NCBI GenBank assembly: GCA_019115145.1 | Contig: DXED01000030.1 | Span: 186,001-250,000, forward strand | Source: Claveliimonas intestinigallinarum | GTDB lineage: Bacteria > Bacillota > Clostridia > Lachnospirales > Lachnospiraceae | Reading direction: 5' to 3' | DNA: 64,000 bases | Shown: positions 32,248 to 43,229 of the stretch, piece after piece | Numbering within the stretch: the first letter of the stretch is position 1 | Layout of the letters: the number at the start of each line of letters is the position of its first letter | Notes under the pieces: generated by a model | Seen by the model: the letters and a program-made list of their open reading frames with translations, nothing else | The model's database searches: none | Told to the model about the DNA's origin: nothing | Program-made: the position numbers and the translations under genes

Positions 32248-33174
32248 ATGATCATCAGCGCAAGCAGGAGGACCGACATTCCTGCCCTGTATCCGGAGTG
32301 GTTCATGAACCGGCTGCTGGCAGAGGAAGTCCTGGTCCCCAATCCCTACAACAGAAAAAAGGTGAGCCGTATCCGCCTTACGCCTGAGGTGGTGGACTGC
32401 TTTGTGTTCTGGACGAAAAATCCGGAGCCAATGCTGCCCTATCTGAGGATGATCGACAGGCTGGATTACCGGTATTATTTTCAGATGACGATCACGGACT
32501 ATGAGAAGGACATTGAGCCCCATCTACCGTCCACGGAGGAGTCCATTGCCACCTTTATCCTTCTGAGCCAGCGGCTGGGGAAAAACAGGGTGGATTTCCG
32601 CTTTGATCCCATCCTCCTGACGGAGAAATATACCATTGACTACCACCTGGAGAAATTCGACATGATGTGCGAGTGGCTGCATCCCTATACGACCCGTTGT
32701 ATTTTCAGCTTTGTGGACTCCTACAGAGGAAGCCCTTTCCGTGAGCTGGAGGATGAAGAGAAGATCACGCTGGCGGAGGGGCTTGCAAAGATTGCCGACC
32801 GATACGGCCTGCCCCTGTACACCTGTGCGGAGAAGATCGATCTGGAGAAGTACGGCATCCGCCATGCTGCCTGTATTGACAAAGAAAAGATAAGGGAGAT
32901 CATCGGATACAAGCTGGATCTGAAGAAGGACAGGGGACAGAGGAAGGAGTGCGGCTGCTGCGAGAGCATAGATATCGGCATGTACGACACCTGTGTCCAC
33001 GGATGTCACTACTGCTACGCCACGGCCAGCCTTGCCAGCGCAAAGAGCAGGAGGGATGAGCACGATCCAAAGTCCCCCATTCTGATCGGGCATCTGCAGG
33101 GGGATGAGACGATCACAGACAGGGAAGTGGAGTCCAGCAGGGACATTCAGCTGTCGCTGTTTGATTTTATGTGA
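32248..33174 (+). CDS. DUF1848 protein with C-terminal radical-SAM-like cysteine motif
   Basis: A 308-residue protein of the DUF1848 family: IISASRRTDIPALYPEWFMN at the start, VVDCFVFWTKNPEPMLPYLR, YYFQMTITDYEKDIEPHLPS and VDFRFDPILLT. Near the C-terminus a three-cysteine motif C249-x3-C253-x2-C256 within TCVHGCHYCYA resembles the 4Fe-4S motif of radical SAM and spore-photoproduct-lyase-like proteins, preceded by C235, C237 and C238. The function is unknown. ATG 32248 follows GGGAGG. The next gene, a zinc macrodomain, starts 24 bases after the stop and is almost certainly co-transcribed. Confidence 0.82.
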   Translation: MIISASRRTDIPALYPEWFMNRLLAEEVLVPNPYNRKKVSRIRLTPEVVDCFVFWTKNPEPMLPYLRMIDRLDYRYYFQMTITDYEKDIEPHLPSTEESIATFILLSQRLGKNRVDFRFDPILLTEKYTIDYHLEKFDMMCEWLHPYTTRCIFSFVDSYRGSPFRELEDEEKITLAEGLAKIADRYGLPLYTCAEKIDLEKYGIRHAACIDKEKIREIIGYKLDLKKDRGQRKECGCCESIDIGMYDTCVHGCHYCYATASLASAKSRRDEHDPKSPILIGHLQGDETITDREVESSRDIQLSLFDFM

Positions 33175-33197
33175 AAATGATTTTTTGGAGGAAGACC

Positions 33198-34001
33198 ATG
33201 AACCGTTCTGAGAAAGTATCCTGGCTGATCCGGGAGCTGAAAAAAGAAAATCCAGGCTATGAGGTCATCCGGGAGCCGGTGAACGAGACAGAGAAGAGAA
33301 GGCTTCTGCGAAGCCTTATGAACGTGCGGTGGCCCGGTGGAGTGAGCCCTGAGTTCCTGCGGGTGCAGGATGAGCTGCTTCAGGAGGAGCTGGAGGAGAA
33401 AGGGATCACAGATGGAGGGGCGCTGCCGGTGATCCGGGAGCAGTATCCATGCACGGCTGTAAAGAACGACGACCGCATCGTGCTCTGGAGAGGAGACATT
33501 ACCACTCTGGCTGTGGACGCTGTAGTCAACGCGGCCAACTCTCAGATGCTGGGATGCTTTGTGCCATGCCACGGCTGTATCGACAATGCCATCCACTCGG
33601 CGGCGGGCGTCCAGCTCCGGAACGAGTGCGCGGAGCTGATGGAGGCCCAGGGCCATGAAGAGCCTGTGGGAAGGGCAAAAATCACAGGAGGCTACAATCT
33701 GCCTGCCAGGTATGTGATCCACACGGTGGGGCCTGTGGTGGGCGTGGAGGTGACGGAGAAGCAGAAGGCGGAGCTGGCATCCTGCTACAGGAGCTGCCTG
33801 AAGCTGGCGGAGAAGAGCGGCCTCAAATCGGTGGCCTTCTGCTGCATCTCCACAGGGGAGTTCCATTTTCCAGGTAAGCTGGCAGCCCGGATCGCTGTGG
33901 AGGCGATCGACCGATATTTGTCCGGCTCCAGGCTTGAGAGAGTGATAATTGATGTGTTTAAGGAGGAGGATCTGCATATTTATCAGAAGATTTTCCGGTA
34001 A
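33198..34001 (+). CDS. Zinc-dependent macrodomain protein-ADP-ribose hydrolase
   Basis: A 267-residue protein of the Zn-macrodomain class. The ADP-ribose-binding core starts near residue 95: LWRGDITTLAVDAVVNAANS, then the zinc and catalytic signature MLGCFVPCHGCIDNAIHSAA, the GRAKITGGYNLPARYVIHTV phosphate loop and CISTGEFHFPG. These enzymes remove ADP-ribose from modified proteins or nucleic acid. The N-terminal 90 residues are a helical extension usual for the class. ATG 33198 follows GGAGGAAG. It forms an operon with the DUF1848 gene; no SirTM or ADP-ribosyltransferase gene is in the window. Confidence 0.9.
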   Translation: MNRSEKVSWLIRELKKENPGYEVIREPVNETEKRRLLRSLMNVRWPGGVSPEFLRVQDELLQEELEEKGITDGGALPVIREQYPCTAVKNDDRIVLWRGDITTLAVDAVVNAANSQMLGCFVPCHGCIDNAIHSAAGVQLRNECAELMEAQGHEEPVGRAKITGGYNLPARYVIHTVGPVVGVEVTEKQKAELASCYRSCLKLAEKSGLKSVAFCCISTGEFHFPGKLAARIAVEAIDRYLSGSRLERVIIDVFKEEDLHIYQKIFR

Positions 34002-34022
34002 TTGTGTGAAAAAACAGGTTAC

Positions 34023-34067
34023 TTATCCCCCGGATTGAAATAAGTTATCCACATCTGTGGTGGATAA
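34023..34067. promoter_or_regulatory. DnaA-box motifs
   Basis: A perfect TTATCCACA at 34045-34053 faces an inverted GGTGGATAA (34059-34067, one mismatch); a weaker TTATCCCCC lies at 34023-34031. The three lie within 45 bases in the gap before the valS leader. There is no dnaA/dnaN neighbourhood or long A+T tract, so this is not an obvious oriC. Confidence 0.5.
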
Positions 34068-34114
34068 GTGGGTCATCCCAGTTCTTAAGAGTTTATGAAA
34101 ATTCAGTGAATTCC

Positions 34115-34143
34115 TTGACAAAACCACACTGTCTGGCTATCAT
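34115..34143 (+). promoter_or_regulatory. Promoter of the valS T-box transcript
   Basis: TTGACA (34115-34120), 17-base spacer, TATCAT (34138-34143); the predicted start near 34150 coincides with the beginning of the T-box leader. Confidence 0.7.
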
Positions 34144-34149
34144 TATGGA

Positions 34150-34445
34150 TAGTTTATGAAAAAGGCGGAGAAGAAGAGGAGTACGCAGGTGTTCACCGCT
34201 CCATGAAAGAGAGGGCTGCTCGTGGGCTGAGAGGCGGCCTGGAGAAGGGACTGCGGAAGGTAGCTTTGGAGCCGGATGGCCGAATGGCGGGCAGATACAG
34301 GCAGCAGGTAAGTCATCCCGGAGTCGTTCACGTTACAGAATAAGAGAAGATGTATGGAGGAGTTTCTTCCATATTAAATAAAGGTGGTACCGCGGACAGA
34401 TAGAATTCGCCCTTTACGTTTCAGTGAGGGGTGATTTTTTATTCA
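34150..34445 (+). promoter_or_regulatory. T-box riboswitch (tRNA-Val responsive) upstream of valS
   Basis: The 3' half has the T-box core AGGTGGTACCGCGGA at 34382-34396, the sequence that pairs with the uncharged tRNA acceptor end, followed by a hairpin and a T run (near 34436-34441). Stem I contains AGAGAGG-like and AG-bulge elements (34207-34235). The probable specifier is GTA (Val) at 34260-34262, within GGAAGGTAGC. Uncharged tRNA-Val would favour antitermination and raise valS expression. The terminator stem as drawn is imperfect. Confidence 0.85.
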
Positions 34446-34517
34446 ATAATAACCCTTCACCGCATCAGTTACATGAGCTGCGCAGCAGCCGGAAGAATGA
34501 TTATGAGGAGGAAGAAC

Positions 34518-37181
<2,664 letters not shown>

Positions 37182-37253
37182 GCGGCATCCAGGCGGCAAT
37201 GCCGGGAGATCGCAGGGAGCAGATGAGCCACAGGGAAAAGGAAAGGGATGACA

Positions 37254-39467
37254 ATGAAAAAAATTCACTTGAAAAAGCCGGATATCAGAGGCACCCTTTA
37301 TAAAATCAGACATTTGAAAAAAGAAGATATCAAGGCGTGGCACCGCGCGAGAAAGGAGCGCCGGGAGCGGATCCTGGAGGCACGGCGAAACGGCCCCTTT
37401 GCCCGGAAAATGAGGCCGGTCTATGCGTTCATGAACCGATTTTCGCTGGTGTTTCATGCCCTGCTGGCGTGTCTGATCAATTTTGTCATAGAAGCGATCT
37501 CCAGGCACTCTGCCTTTGAGGCCTGGGACTATATGGTGGGATCGCCCCTCGTATTTCTATACAATGCCTTTATGATCTTTATGACCTTCACGGTCGTGTA
37601 CCTGGTGAGGAGGCGGGTCTTTGCCCGCATTGTCATCAGCGTGCTCTGGCTGGTGCTGGGTGTGGCCAACGGCTATATGCTGATGGTCCGGGTGACGCCC
37701 TTCAATGCCCAGGACCTGAAGGCCGCGGGAGAGGGACTGGCTCTGATCAACAACTATTTTGAACCAATGGAGCTGGTACTGGTGATCGTGGGCCTTGCGG
37801 CTGTCATCGTGTGGAGCGTGTCCATGTGGAGGCGGGGCGGCCAGTTTGAGGGAAAGATGCACCGCGTCCTGGCGCTCATTGGCGTGGTGGTGTGCTTCGG
37901 AGCCTACACGTTCATTTCCCAGGTGGCTCTGGACAAGAGGGTGGTGTCCAATTATTTTGGAAACATTGCCTTCGCCTATGAGGACTACGGACTCCCCTAC
38001 TGCTTTATGGCCAGCCTTTTCAACACAGGCATTGACGAGCCCAACGGCTACAGCCGGGAGACCATGGAGGCCATCAGCAATAACGGGGAGATCACAAAGA
38101 ACGAGACTGGCCGGTCCCAGGAGGATCTGCCGAACGTGATCTTCATTCAGCTGGAGTCCTACTTTGACGTGGCCGAGGCGGAGTTCTTTACCACCTCCGA
38201 GGATGCCACTCCCAATCTCCACGCCATGGCTCAGAAGTATTCATCCGGCTATTTCAAGGTGCCCTCTGTGGGTGCCGGGACGGCCAACACAGAGTTCGAG
38301 GTGCTTACGGGCATGAACATGCGGTACTTCGGACCGGGTGAGTATCCCTACAAGACGATTGTAAAGTTCCAGCCCACGGAGAGCGCGGCTACCGCCTTTT
38401 CCGCTCTGGGCTACGGGACTCACGCTCTCCACAACAACGGAGGCAATTTCTACAGCCGGGCCAGAGTGTACAATATGATGGGCTTTGACACCTTCACCAG
38501 CAAGGAGTTCATGAACATCCTCCAGACCACGGAAAACGGATGGGCCAAGGACGAGGTGCTCATCGACAACATCCTGGAAGCCATGGATACCACGGAGCAG
38601 GAGGACTTTGTGTTCGGAGTCAGTGTCCAGGGACATGGAGATTACCCGGAGGAGCAGGTCATCGAGAACCCGAAGATCAAGGTGGAGGGCATCGAGGACG
38701 AGGCCCTCAAGAACAAATGGGAGTACTATGTGAACCAGGTCTACGAGATGGACAAGTTTGCCGGGGATCTGGTAGCTGCCATCGAGAAGAGAGGAGAGCC
38801 CACAGTCATCGTGTTTTACGGGGACCATCTCCCCACTATGGGACTGGAGGCGGAGGATCTAAAGAGCCGCTACCTCTACAATACAAACTATGTGATCTGG
38901 GACAATATCGGTCTTGCCAAGGAGGACAGGAATATTCCCTCCTATCAGATCATGGCGGATGTGATGGAGCGTCTGGACATCCATTCCGGAACAGTCTTCA
39001 ACTATCATCAGGAGCGCCGCCAGACAAAGAATTATCTGGCTGACCTGGAGCTTCTTCAGTACGACATCATGTACGGAGAGCAGTATGTGTATGACGGAAA
39101 TCCGCCCATCACCGAGGGCCACATGCAGATGGGCGTGAAGGACGTGGAGATCACGGATCTGGTTCCCAAGCTGGAGGAGGGCTACAGCCTCTACGGCGAG
39201 AACTTTACAAAGAACAGCAGGGTCTATGTGAATGGGGAGCGGCAGAAGAGCACCTTCCTGAACAACACAAGGATCGAGCTGCCCGAGACCACGCTGGAGA
39301 ACGGCGATGTGGTGACAGTCAGCCAGGTGGGATCCAGCAACACCATTTTCCGCACCTCCTGCGAGTATGTCTACCAGGACGGCACCCTGACCAAGGTGCC
39401 CGGAACGGGAAGCGCGGACCAGGAGGGCGTATCCTGGCTTGCGGCAAACGGAGAAGAGGAAGAGTAG
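37254..39467 (+). CDS. LTA synthase family membrane sulfatase
   Basis: A 737-residue protein of the alkaline-phosphatase/sulfatase superfamily. A basic N-terminus leads into about four or five transmembrane helices (residues 65-215), then an extracellular catalytic domain: NVIFIQLESYFDVAEA, the active-site threonine in PSVGAGTANTEFEVLTGMNM, LHNNGGNFYSRARVYNMMGF and VFYGDHLPTMG. It probably transfers glycerol phosphate or phosphoethanolamine to a surface polymer. About 90 C-terminal residues (ITDLVPKLEEGYSLYGENFT onward) form an extra IPT-like beta domain. ATG 37254 has AAAGGG upstream. folC starts 3 bases after its stop. Confidence 0.85.
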   Translation: MKKIHLKKPDIRGTLYKIRHLKKEDIKAWHRARKERRERILEARRNGPFARKMRPVYAFMNRFSLVFHALLACLINFVIEAISRHSAFEAWDYMVGSPLVFLYNAFMIFMTFTVVYLVRRRVFARIVISVLWLVLGVANGYMLMVRVTPFNAQDLKAAGEGLALINNYFEPMELVLVIVGLAAVIVWSVSMWRRGGQFEGKMHRVLALIGVVVCFGAYTFISQVALDKRVVSNYFGNIAFAYEDYGLPYCFMASLFNTGIDEPNGYSRETMEAISNNGEITKNETGRSQEDLPNVIFIQLESYFDVAEAEFFTTSEDATPNLHAMAQKYSSGYFKVPSVGAGTANTEFEVLTGMNMRYFGPGEYPYKTIVKFQPTESAATAFSALGYGTHALHNNGGNFYSRARVYNMMGFDTFTSKEFMNILQTTENGWAKDEVLIDNILEAMDTTEQEDFVFGVSVQGHGDYPEEQVIENPKIKVEGIEDEALKNKWEYYVNQVYEMDKFAGDLVAAIEKRGEPTVIVFYGDHLPTMGLEAEDLKSRYLYNTNYVIWDNIGLAKEDRNIPSYQIMADVMERLDIHSGTVFNYHQERRQTKNYLADLELLQYDIMYGEQYVYDGNPPITEGHMQMGVKDVEITDLVPKLEEGYSLYGENFTKNSRVYVNGERQKSTFLNNTRIELPETTLENGDVVTVSQVGSSNTIFRTSCEYVYQDGTLTKVPGTGSADQEGVSWLAANGEEEE

Positions 39468-39469
39468 AT

Positions 39470-40831
39470 ATGACCTATCAGGATGCTGTCAGGTATATAG
39501 AAGAGATACCGAAATTTACAGAGAAACATTCCCTGGCCTACATCCGGGATTTCCTGGAAAGGCTGGGAAGCCCGGGCCTGGATAAAAAGGTCATCCATGT
39601 GGCAGGGACCAACGGAAAGGGCTCTGTCTGCGCCTACATGCGGGCCGTGCTCCTGGAGATGGGGCGGCGGACAGGCTTTTTCACCTCCCCCCATCTGATC
39701 GCCCTGAACGAGCGGATCGTGATCGGACGGGAACAGATAGATAACGAAAAATTCCTTGCCGTGTTTGAGCAGGTGAAAGCGACAGTGGATGGGATGGCGG
39801 CGGACGGCGTCTCCCATCCTTCTTATTTTGAGTTTCTTTTCGGGATGGCCATGGTGGCCTTTGAAAGGGCGGATGTGGAGTATATCATCCTGGAGACGGG
39901 CATGGGCGGCAGGCTGGACGCCACCAACGCGGTGGAGCGCCCGGCTGTCACTGTGATCACCTCCATCAGCCTGGATCACACAGCGTACCTGGGGGATACC
40001 GTGGAGCAGATCGCCGCGGAGAAGGCGGGAATTATCAAGGAGGGAGTGCCTGTCATTTTCGACGGGACGGATCCCAGGGCCGCCGCAGTCATAGGGGAGC
40101 GGGCACAGGCCCTGCACGCACCGTGTAGAAAGCTTGGGAAAAATGCGTTCGAAATCCGGGAAATTACAAGGAAACATATTGCATTTTCAAGGGCCAGTGC
40201 GTATGATAAAGATGAACTCTGGACGATACGGGGCTGCGGGACCTATCAGATGATGAACGTGTCCCTGGCTCTGGCAGCGCTGGAGACAGTGCTTCCGGAG
40301 GAATATATCGATTATGAGAGATGGAAAGAGGCGGTGGCCTCCGTTGTCTGGAAGGGACGGATGGAGGAGGTACGGCCCGGGATCTTCCTGGACGGAGCCC
40401 ACAATCCGGGGGCTGTGGAGGCTTTTGCGGACACCCTGGAGGCCCTGGGCGAGAGGGAGCCGGTGATCCTGTTTTCCGCCGTGTCGGACAAGGAGTATGA
40501 GAAGATGGCATCCATCCTGTGTGACAGGGTGAAGGCCAGCCTGTATATTGTTACAGAAATCAGCGACGGCAGAAGAGTTCCCGCCGGGGAGCTGAAAGAG
40601 GTGTTCACGCGCTACACGGACAGGCCGGTGCTTGTCTGCCCTGAGCCGGCAGCGGCTCTTGGAACGGCTGTCAGCCGCAGGGAGGGCCGCAGCCTGTACT
40701 GCATCGGCTCTCTGTATCTGATCGGAGAGCTGCGCAGGCTCATCACAGAGGGAACTGCCTGTATATCAGAGGAGGCAGCCCGCACATCAGAAGGGCCGTC
40801 TGCACATAGAGGAGGTACAGATTTATGCTGA
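39470..40831 (+). CDS. folC: Bifunctional folylpolyglutamate/dihydrofolate synthase
   Basis: A 453-residue Mur-ligase-fold enzyme that adds glutamate to folates and/or dihydropteroate. The P-loop is HVAGTNGKGSVCAYM, followed by the folate loop GFFTSPHLIALNERI, LETGMGGRLDATNAV and FLDGAHNPGAVEAF. The last 25 residues (about TACISEEAARTSEGPSAHRG) look like a low-complexity extension absent from most FolC proteins. Its stop codon overlaps the start of the next small gene (40825), and it follows the sulfatase by 2 bases, so all three are one transcript. Confidence 0.93.
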   Translation: MTYQDAVRYIEEIPKFTEKHSLAYIRDFLERLGSPGLDKKVIHVAGTNGKGSVCAYMRAVLLEMGRRTGFFTSPHLIALNERIVIGREQIDNEKFLAVFEQVKATVDGMAADGVSHPSYFEFLFGMAMVAFERADVEYIILETGMGGRLDATNAVERPAVTVITSISLDHTAYLGDTVEQIAAEKAGIIKEGVPVIFDGTDPRAAAVIGERAQALHAPCRKLGKNAFEIREITRKHIAFSRASAYDKDELWTIRGCGTYQMMNVSLALAALETVLPEEYIDYERWKEAVASVVWKGRMEEVRPGIFLDGAHNPGAVEAFADTLEALGEREPVILFSAVSDKEYEKMASILCDRVKASLYIVTEISDGRRVPAGELKEVFTRYTDRPVLVCPEPAAALGTAVSRREGRSLYCIGSLYLIGELRRLITEGTACISEEAARTSEGPSAHRGGTDLC

Positions 40832-40968
40832 ACTATGAAGAAGAACTGAAAAAATTCCAGCCAAGCGTGGAAGTGGAAGATATAGAGGACGCAGTATATC
40901 AGGAGGATCTGACAGATATGAGCGATATCCTGCGGGAGATGATCGAGCAGACAAACAACAGTAAGTAG
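40825..40968 (+). CDS. Small acidic 47-residue protein between folC and the TPR gene
   Basis: ATG 40825 overlaps the folC stop and has AGAGGAGG 9 bases upstream, a stronger ribosome site than many annotated genes. The protein is acidic and helical (MLNYEEELKKFQPSVEVEDI, then a C-terminal TDMSDILREMIEQTNNSK). No family was recognised. The following TPR gene begins 44 bases downstream. Its position and good SD suggest a real gene, possibly a small adaptor for the TPR protein (inference). Confidence 0.65.
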   Translation: MLNYEEELKKFQPSVEVEDIEDAVYQEDLTDMSDILREMIEQTNNSK

Positions 40969-41012
40969 AACAGACAAAGGAAGTCAGAAATAAGAAAGAA
41001 TACGGGGATTAT

Positions 41013-42341
41013 ATGGAGTATACACAGAAACTGGTGTACCAGTCCAATTACTGGTACAATGACGGACTTAAGAGGGCCAGGATCAGGGACATGTCCGGGG
41101 CGGTCACATCCCTGAAGAAGAGCCTTCAGTACAACAGGGAAAACATTGCGGCGAGAAACCTTCTGGGGCTTGTCTATTATGGACGGGGAGAAGTCGGGGA
41201 GGCGCTTGTGGAGTGGATCCTCAGCAAGAATTTCCAGTCCCATGAGAACATCGCCAATTACTATATAAAGAAGCTGCAGGAAAATCCGACAGAGCTTGAG
41301 AAAGTAAACCAGGCTATCCGAAAATTCAACCAGAGCCTCTCCTACTGCTACCAGGACGGTGAGGATCTGGCCATCATACAGCTGAAGAAGGTGGTGGCAG
41401 ACCACCCCTCCTTTCTGAAGGCCTATCAGCTCTTATCCCTGCTCTATCTCCACACCCAGCAGTACGGGAAGGCCAGGCACACGCTGAAGGAGGCCCACAG
41501 GCTGGACACCACCAACGATATCACCCTGCGCTACATGCACGAGCTGAACGAGCTGCGCAGGAACCGGGCCGTGCGCCAGGCGGAGAAGGAGGGGAAAAAG
41601 GAAAAGCCCCAGACTGTCACATACAACATCGGCAATGAGACCATCATCCAGCCTGCCTCAACGGGAGCCAAGGAAAATGCGGGTATCATGACGATCGTGA
41701 ACATTGTCATCGGACTGGTGGTGGGAGTGGCTGTCATGTGGTTTCTCATCATGCCCGCCGTGAACAGCTCCACGGCGAAGAGGACCAACCGCCAGGTGAA
41801 GGAGTTCAGCGACCAGATCGCAGAGCAGGACGCCCAGATCAGCGCGCTGCAGACAGAGCTGGAGCAGTACCGGGCCAACAGCGAAGCCACCCAGACGGCC
41901 CAGCAGACGGCGGCCTCCACCCAGGAGAGCTATGAGATCGTCCTGAATATGTACGATCACTACCGGTCGGAGGACATGAGCGACGCCGCCATGGTCACAG
42001 AGCTTCTGAAGGTCAACCCGGACTCGCTTGGCACGGTCGGAAGGGAGCAGTTCGACTCCATGACAGAGGACATTTACGGCCGGTACTGTGAGACCCTCTA
42101 CTACACGGCCCAGCAGAACTATGAGGTGGCCAACTACGCGGACGCCATCACAAACCTGAACACAGTCATGCAGATGAACGCAGGCTATGACGACGGTCAG
42201 GCCATGTGGCTTTTGGCCCAGGCATACTCTGCCTCCGGGGACACAGAGAATGCGAACACATGGACAGAGCGGGTACAGACCGAGTATCCCAATATTGATA
42301 CGTCCGGAGACGACAGCTCCGGGGATGAGTCCTCCCAGTAG
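41013..42341 (+). CDS. Membrane-bound tetratricopeptide repeat protein
   Basis: A 442-residue protein in three parts. Cytoplasmic TPR-like repeats (residues 1-190: NDGLKRARIRDMSGAVTSLK, ARNLLGLVYYGRGEVGEALV, LLYLHTQQYGKARHTLKEAH) lead to one transmembrane helix (about 229-250, IVNIVIGLVVGVAVMWFLIM). A coiled coil (about 258-305) and further TPR-like repeats (from about 340) follow on the outer side. It is probably a scaffold, possibly for envelope assembly; no enzymatic motif is visible. It closes the operon, which ends at a strong terminator just before spoIIAA. Confidence 0.8.
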   Translation: MEYTQKLVYQSNYWYNDGLKRARIRDMSGAVTSLKKSLQYNRENIAARNLLGLVYYGRGEVGEALVEWILSKNFQSHENIANYYIKKLQENPTELEKVNQAIRKFNQSLSYCYQDGEDLAIIQLKKVVADHPSFLKAYQLLSLLYLHTQQYGKARHTLKEAHRLDTTNDITLRYMHELNELRRNRAVRQAEKEGKKEKPQTVTYNIGNETIIQPASTGAKENAGIMTIVNIVIGLVVGVAVMWFLIMPAVNSSTAKRTNRQVKEFSDQIAEQDAQISALQTELEQYRANSEATQTAQQTAASTQESYEIVLNMYDHYRSEDMSDAAMVTELLKVNPDSLGTVGREQFDSMTEDIYGRYCETLYYTAQQNYEVANYADAITNLNTVMQMNAGYDDGQAMWLLAQAYSASGDTENANTWTERVQTEYPNIDTSGDDSSGDESSQ

Positions 42342-42385
42342 AGGGCTTATGACAGAGAAAAAGCGGAATAAAAAGACACGAAAGA

Positions 42386-42420
42386 GAAGGATATACGAAA
42401 AGGTATATCCTTCTTTTTTG
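42386..42420 (+). terminator. Terminator before spoIIAA
   Basis: A perfect 11-bp stem, GAAGGATATAC with GTATATCCTTC, and a TTTTTT tail. It leaves only about 28 bases before the spoIIAA start, so the sporulation promoter must overlap it, lie upstream, or depend on read-through. Confidence 0.92.
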
Positions 42421-42448
42421 TAAAAAGAAAAGGATGGAGGAATGACAA

Positions 42449-42760
42449 TTGAAGTATCAGGTACAGGAGAACTGTCTCACTATTTTTCTGCCGGAGGATG
42501 TGGATCACCACAACGCGGAGGAGATCAAGAGGGAGGCGGACAGGCTCATCGACAGGGAGCACATCCGCTATATCATTTTTGACTTTGCGGACACCGGCTT
42601 TATGGACAGCTCCGGCATAGGAGTCATCATGGGGCGCTATAAGAAGGTGTACATGATGGGCGGCGAGGTGTGGGCTGTCCACACCAATGAGAGGATGAAA
42701 AAGATCCTCACCATGTCCGGCGTTATGAAAATCATGCAGATCTATGAGGAGGATAAATAA
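42449..42760 (+). CDS. spoIIAA: Anti-sigma F factor antagonist SpoIIAA (TTG start)
   Basis: A 103-residue STAS-domain protein. When dephosphorylated it binds SpoIIAB and releases sigma-F in the forespore. The phosphorylated serine is expected at S55 in FMDSSGIGVIMGRYK. Initiation is at TTG 42449, with GGAGG eight bases upstream; the nearby ATG 42442 is out of frame. The length is slightly shorter than B. subtilis SpoIIAA but the domain is complete. spoIIAB starts 1 base after the stop. Confidence 0.93.
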   Translation: MKYQVQENCLTIFLPEDVDHHNAEEIKREADRLIDREHIRYIIFDFADTGFMDSSGIGVIMGRYKKVYMMGGEVWAVHTNERMKKILTMSGVMKIMQIYEEDK

Positions 42761-42761
42761 G

Positions 42762-43229
42762 ATGGAGCGTATAGGGGATATTACAAATGAGATGGAGCTT
42801 TCTTTTGACAGTCACTCGTCCAACGAGGCCTTTGCCAGAGTGACGGTGGCGGCCTTTATGACCCAGCTAAACCCTACGGTGGAGGAGGTGTCGGACGTGA
42901 AGACAGCGGTGTCGGAGGCGGTCACCAACGCCATCATACACGGCTATGAGAACACCCTCCACAAGGTACATATCCGGGCCTGGATCCAGGGGAAGAGCCT
43001 GTTCCTGGAGGTGTCCGACGAGGGTGTGGGGATACCGGATGTGAAAAAAGCCATGGAGCCCCTCTTTACCACCAAGCCGGAGATGGAGCGGTCCGGCATG
43101 GGCTTTTCCTTTATGGAGGCATTCATGGACGAGCTGGAAGTGGAGTCGGAGCCGGGCAGAGGGACCACGGTGAAAATGAGAAAGGAGATCGGAAGAGGAA
43201 GGGAGCTATGGACCACACAATCGCTTTGA
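42762..43229 (+). CDS. spoIIAB: Anti-sigma F factor / kinase SpoIIAB
   Basis: A 155-residue GHKL kinase. It binds and inhibits sigma-F and phosphorylates SpoIIAA. The N box is KTAVSEAVTNAIIHGYEN, the G1 box DEGVGIPDVKKAMEPLFTT and the G2-like segment ERSGMGFSFMEAFMD. ATG 42762 follows AGGAGG at 9 bases. The C-terminal end continues 22 bases into sigF, a longer tail than the usual SpoIIAB. Confidence 0.95.
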   Translation: MERIGDITNEMELSFDSHSSNEAFARVTVAAFMTQLNPTVEEVSDVKTAVSEAVTNAIIHGYENTLHKVHIRAWIQGKSLFLEVSDEGVGIPDVKKAMEPLFTTKPEMERSGMGFSFMEAFMDELEVESEPGRGTTVKMRKEIGRGRELWTTQSL

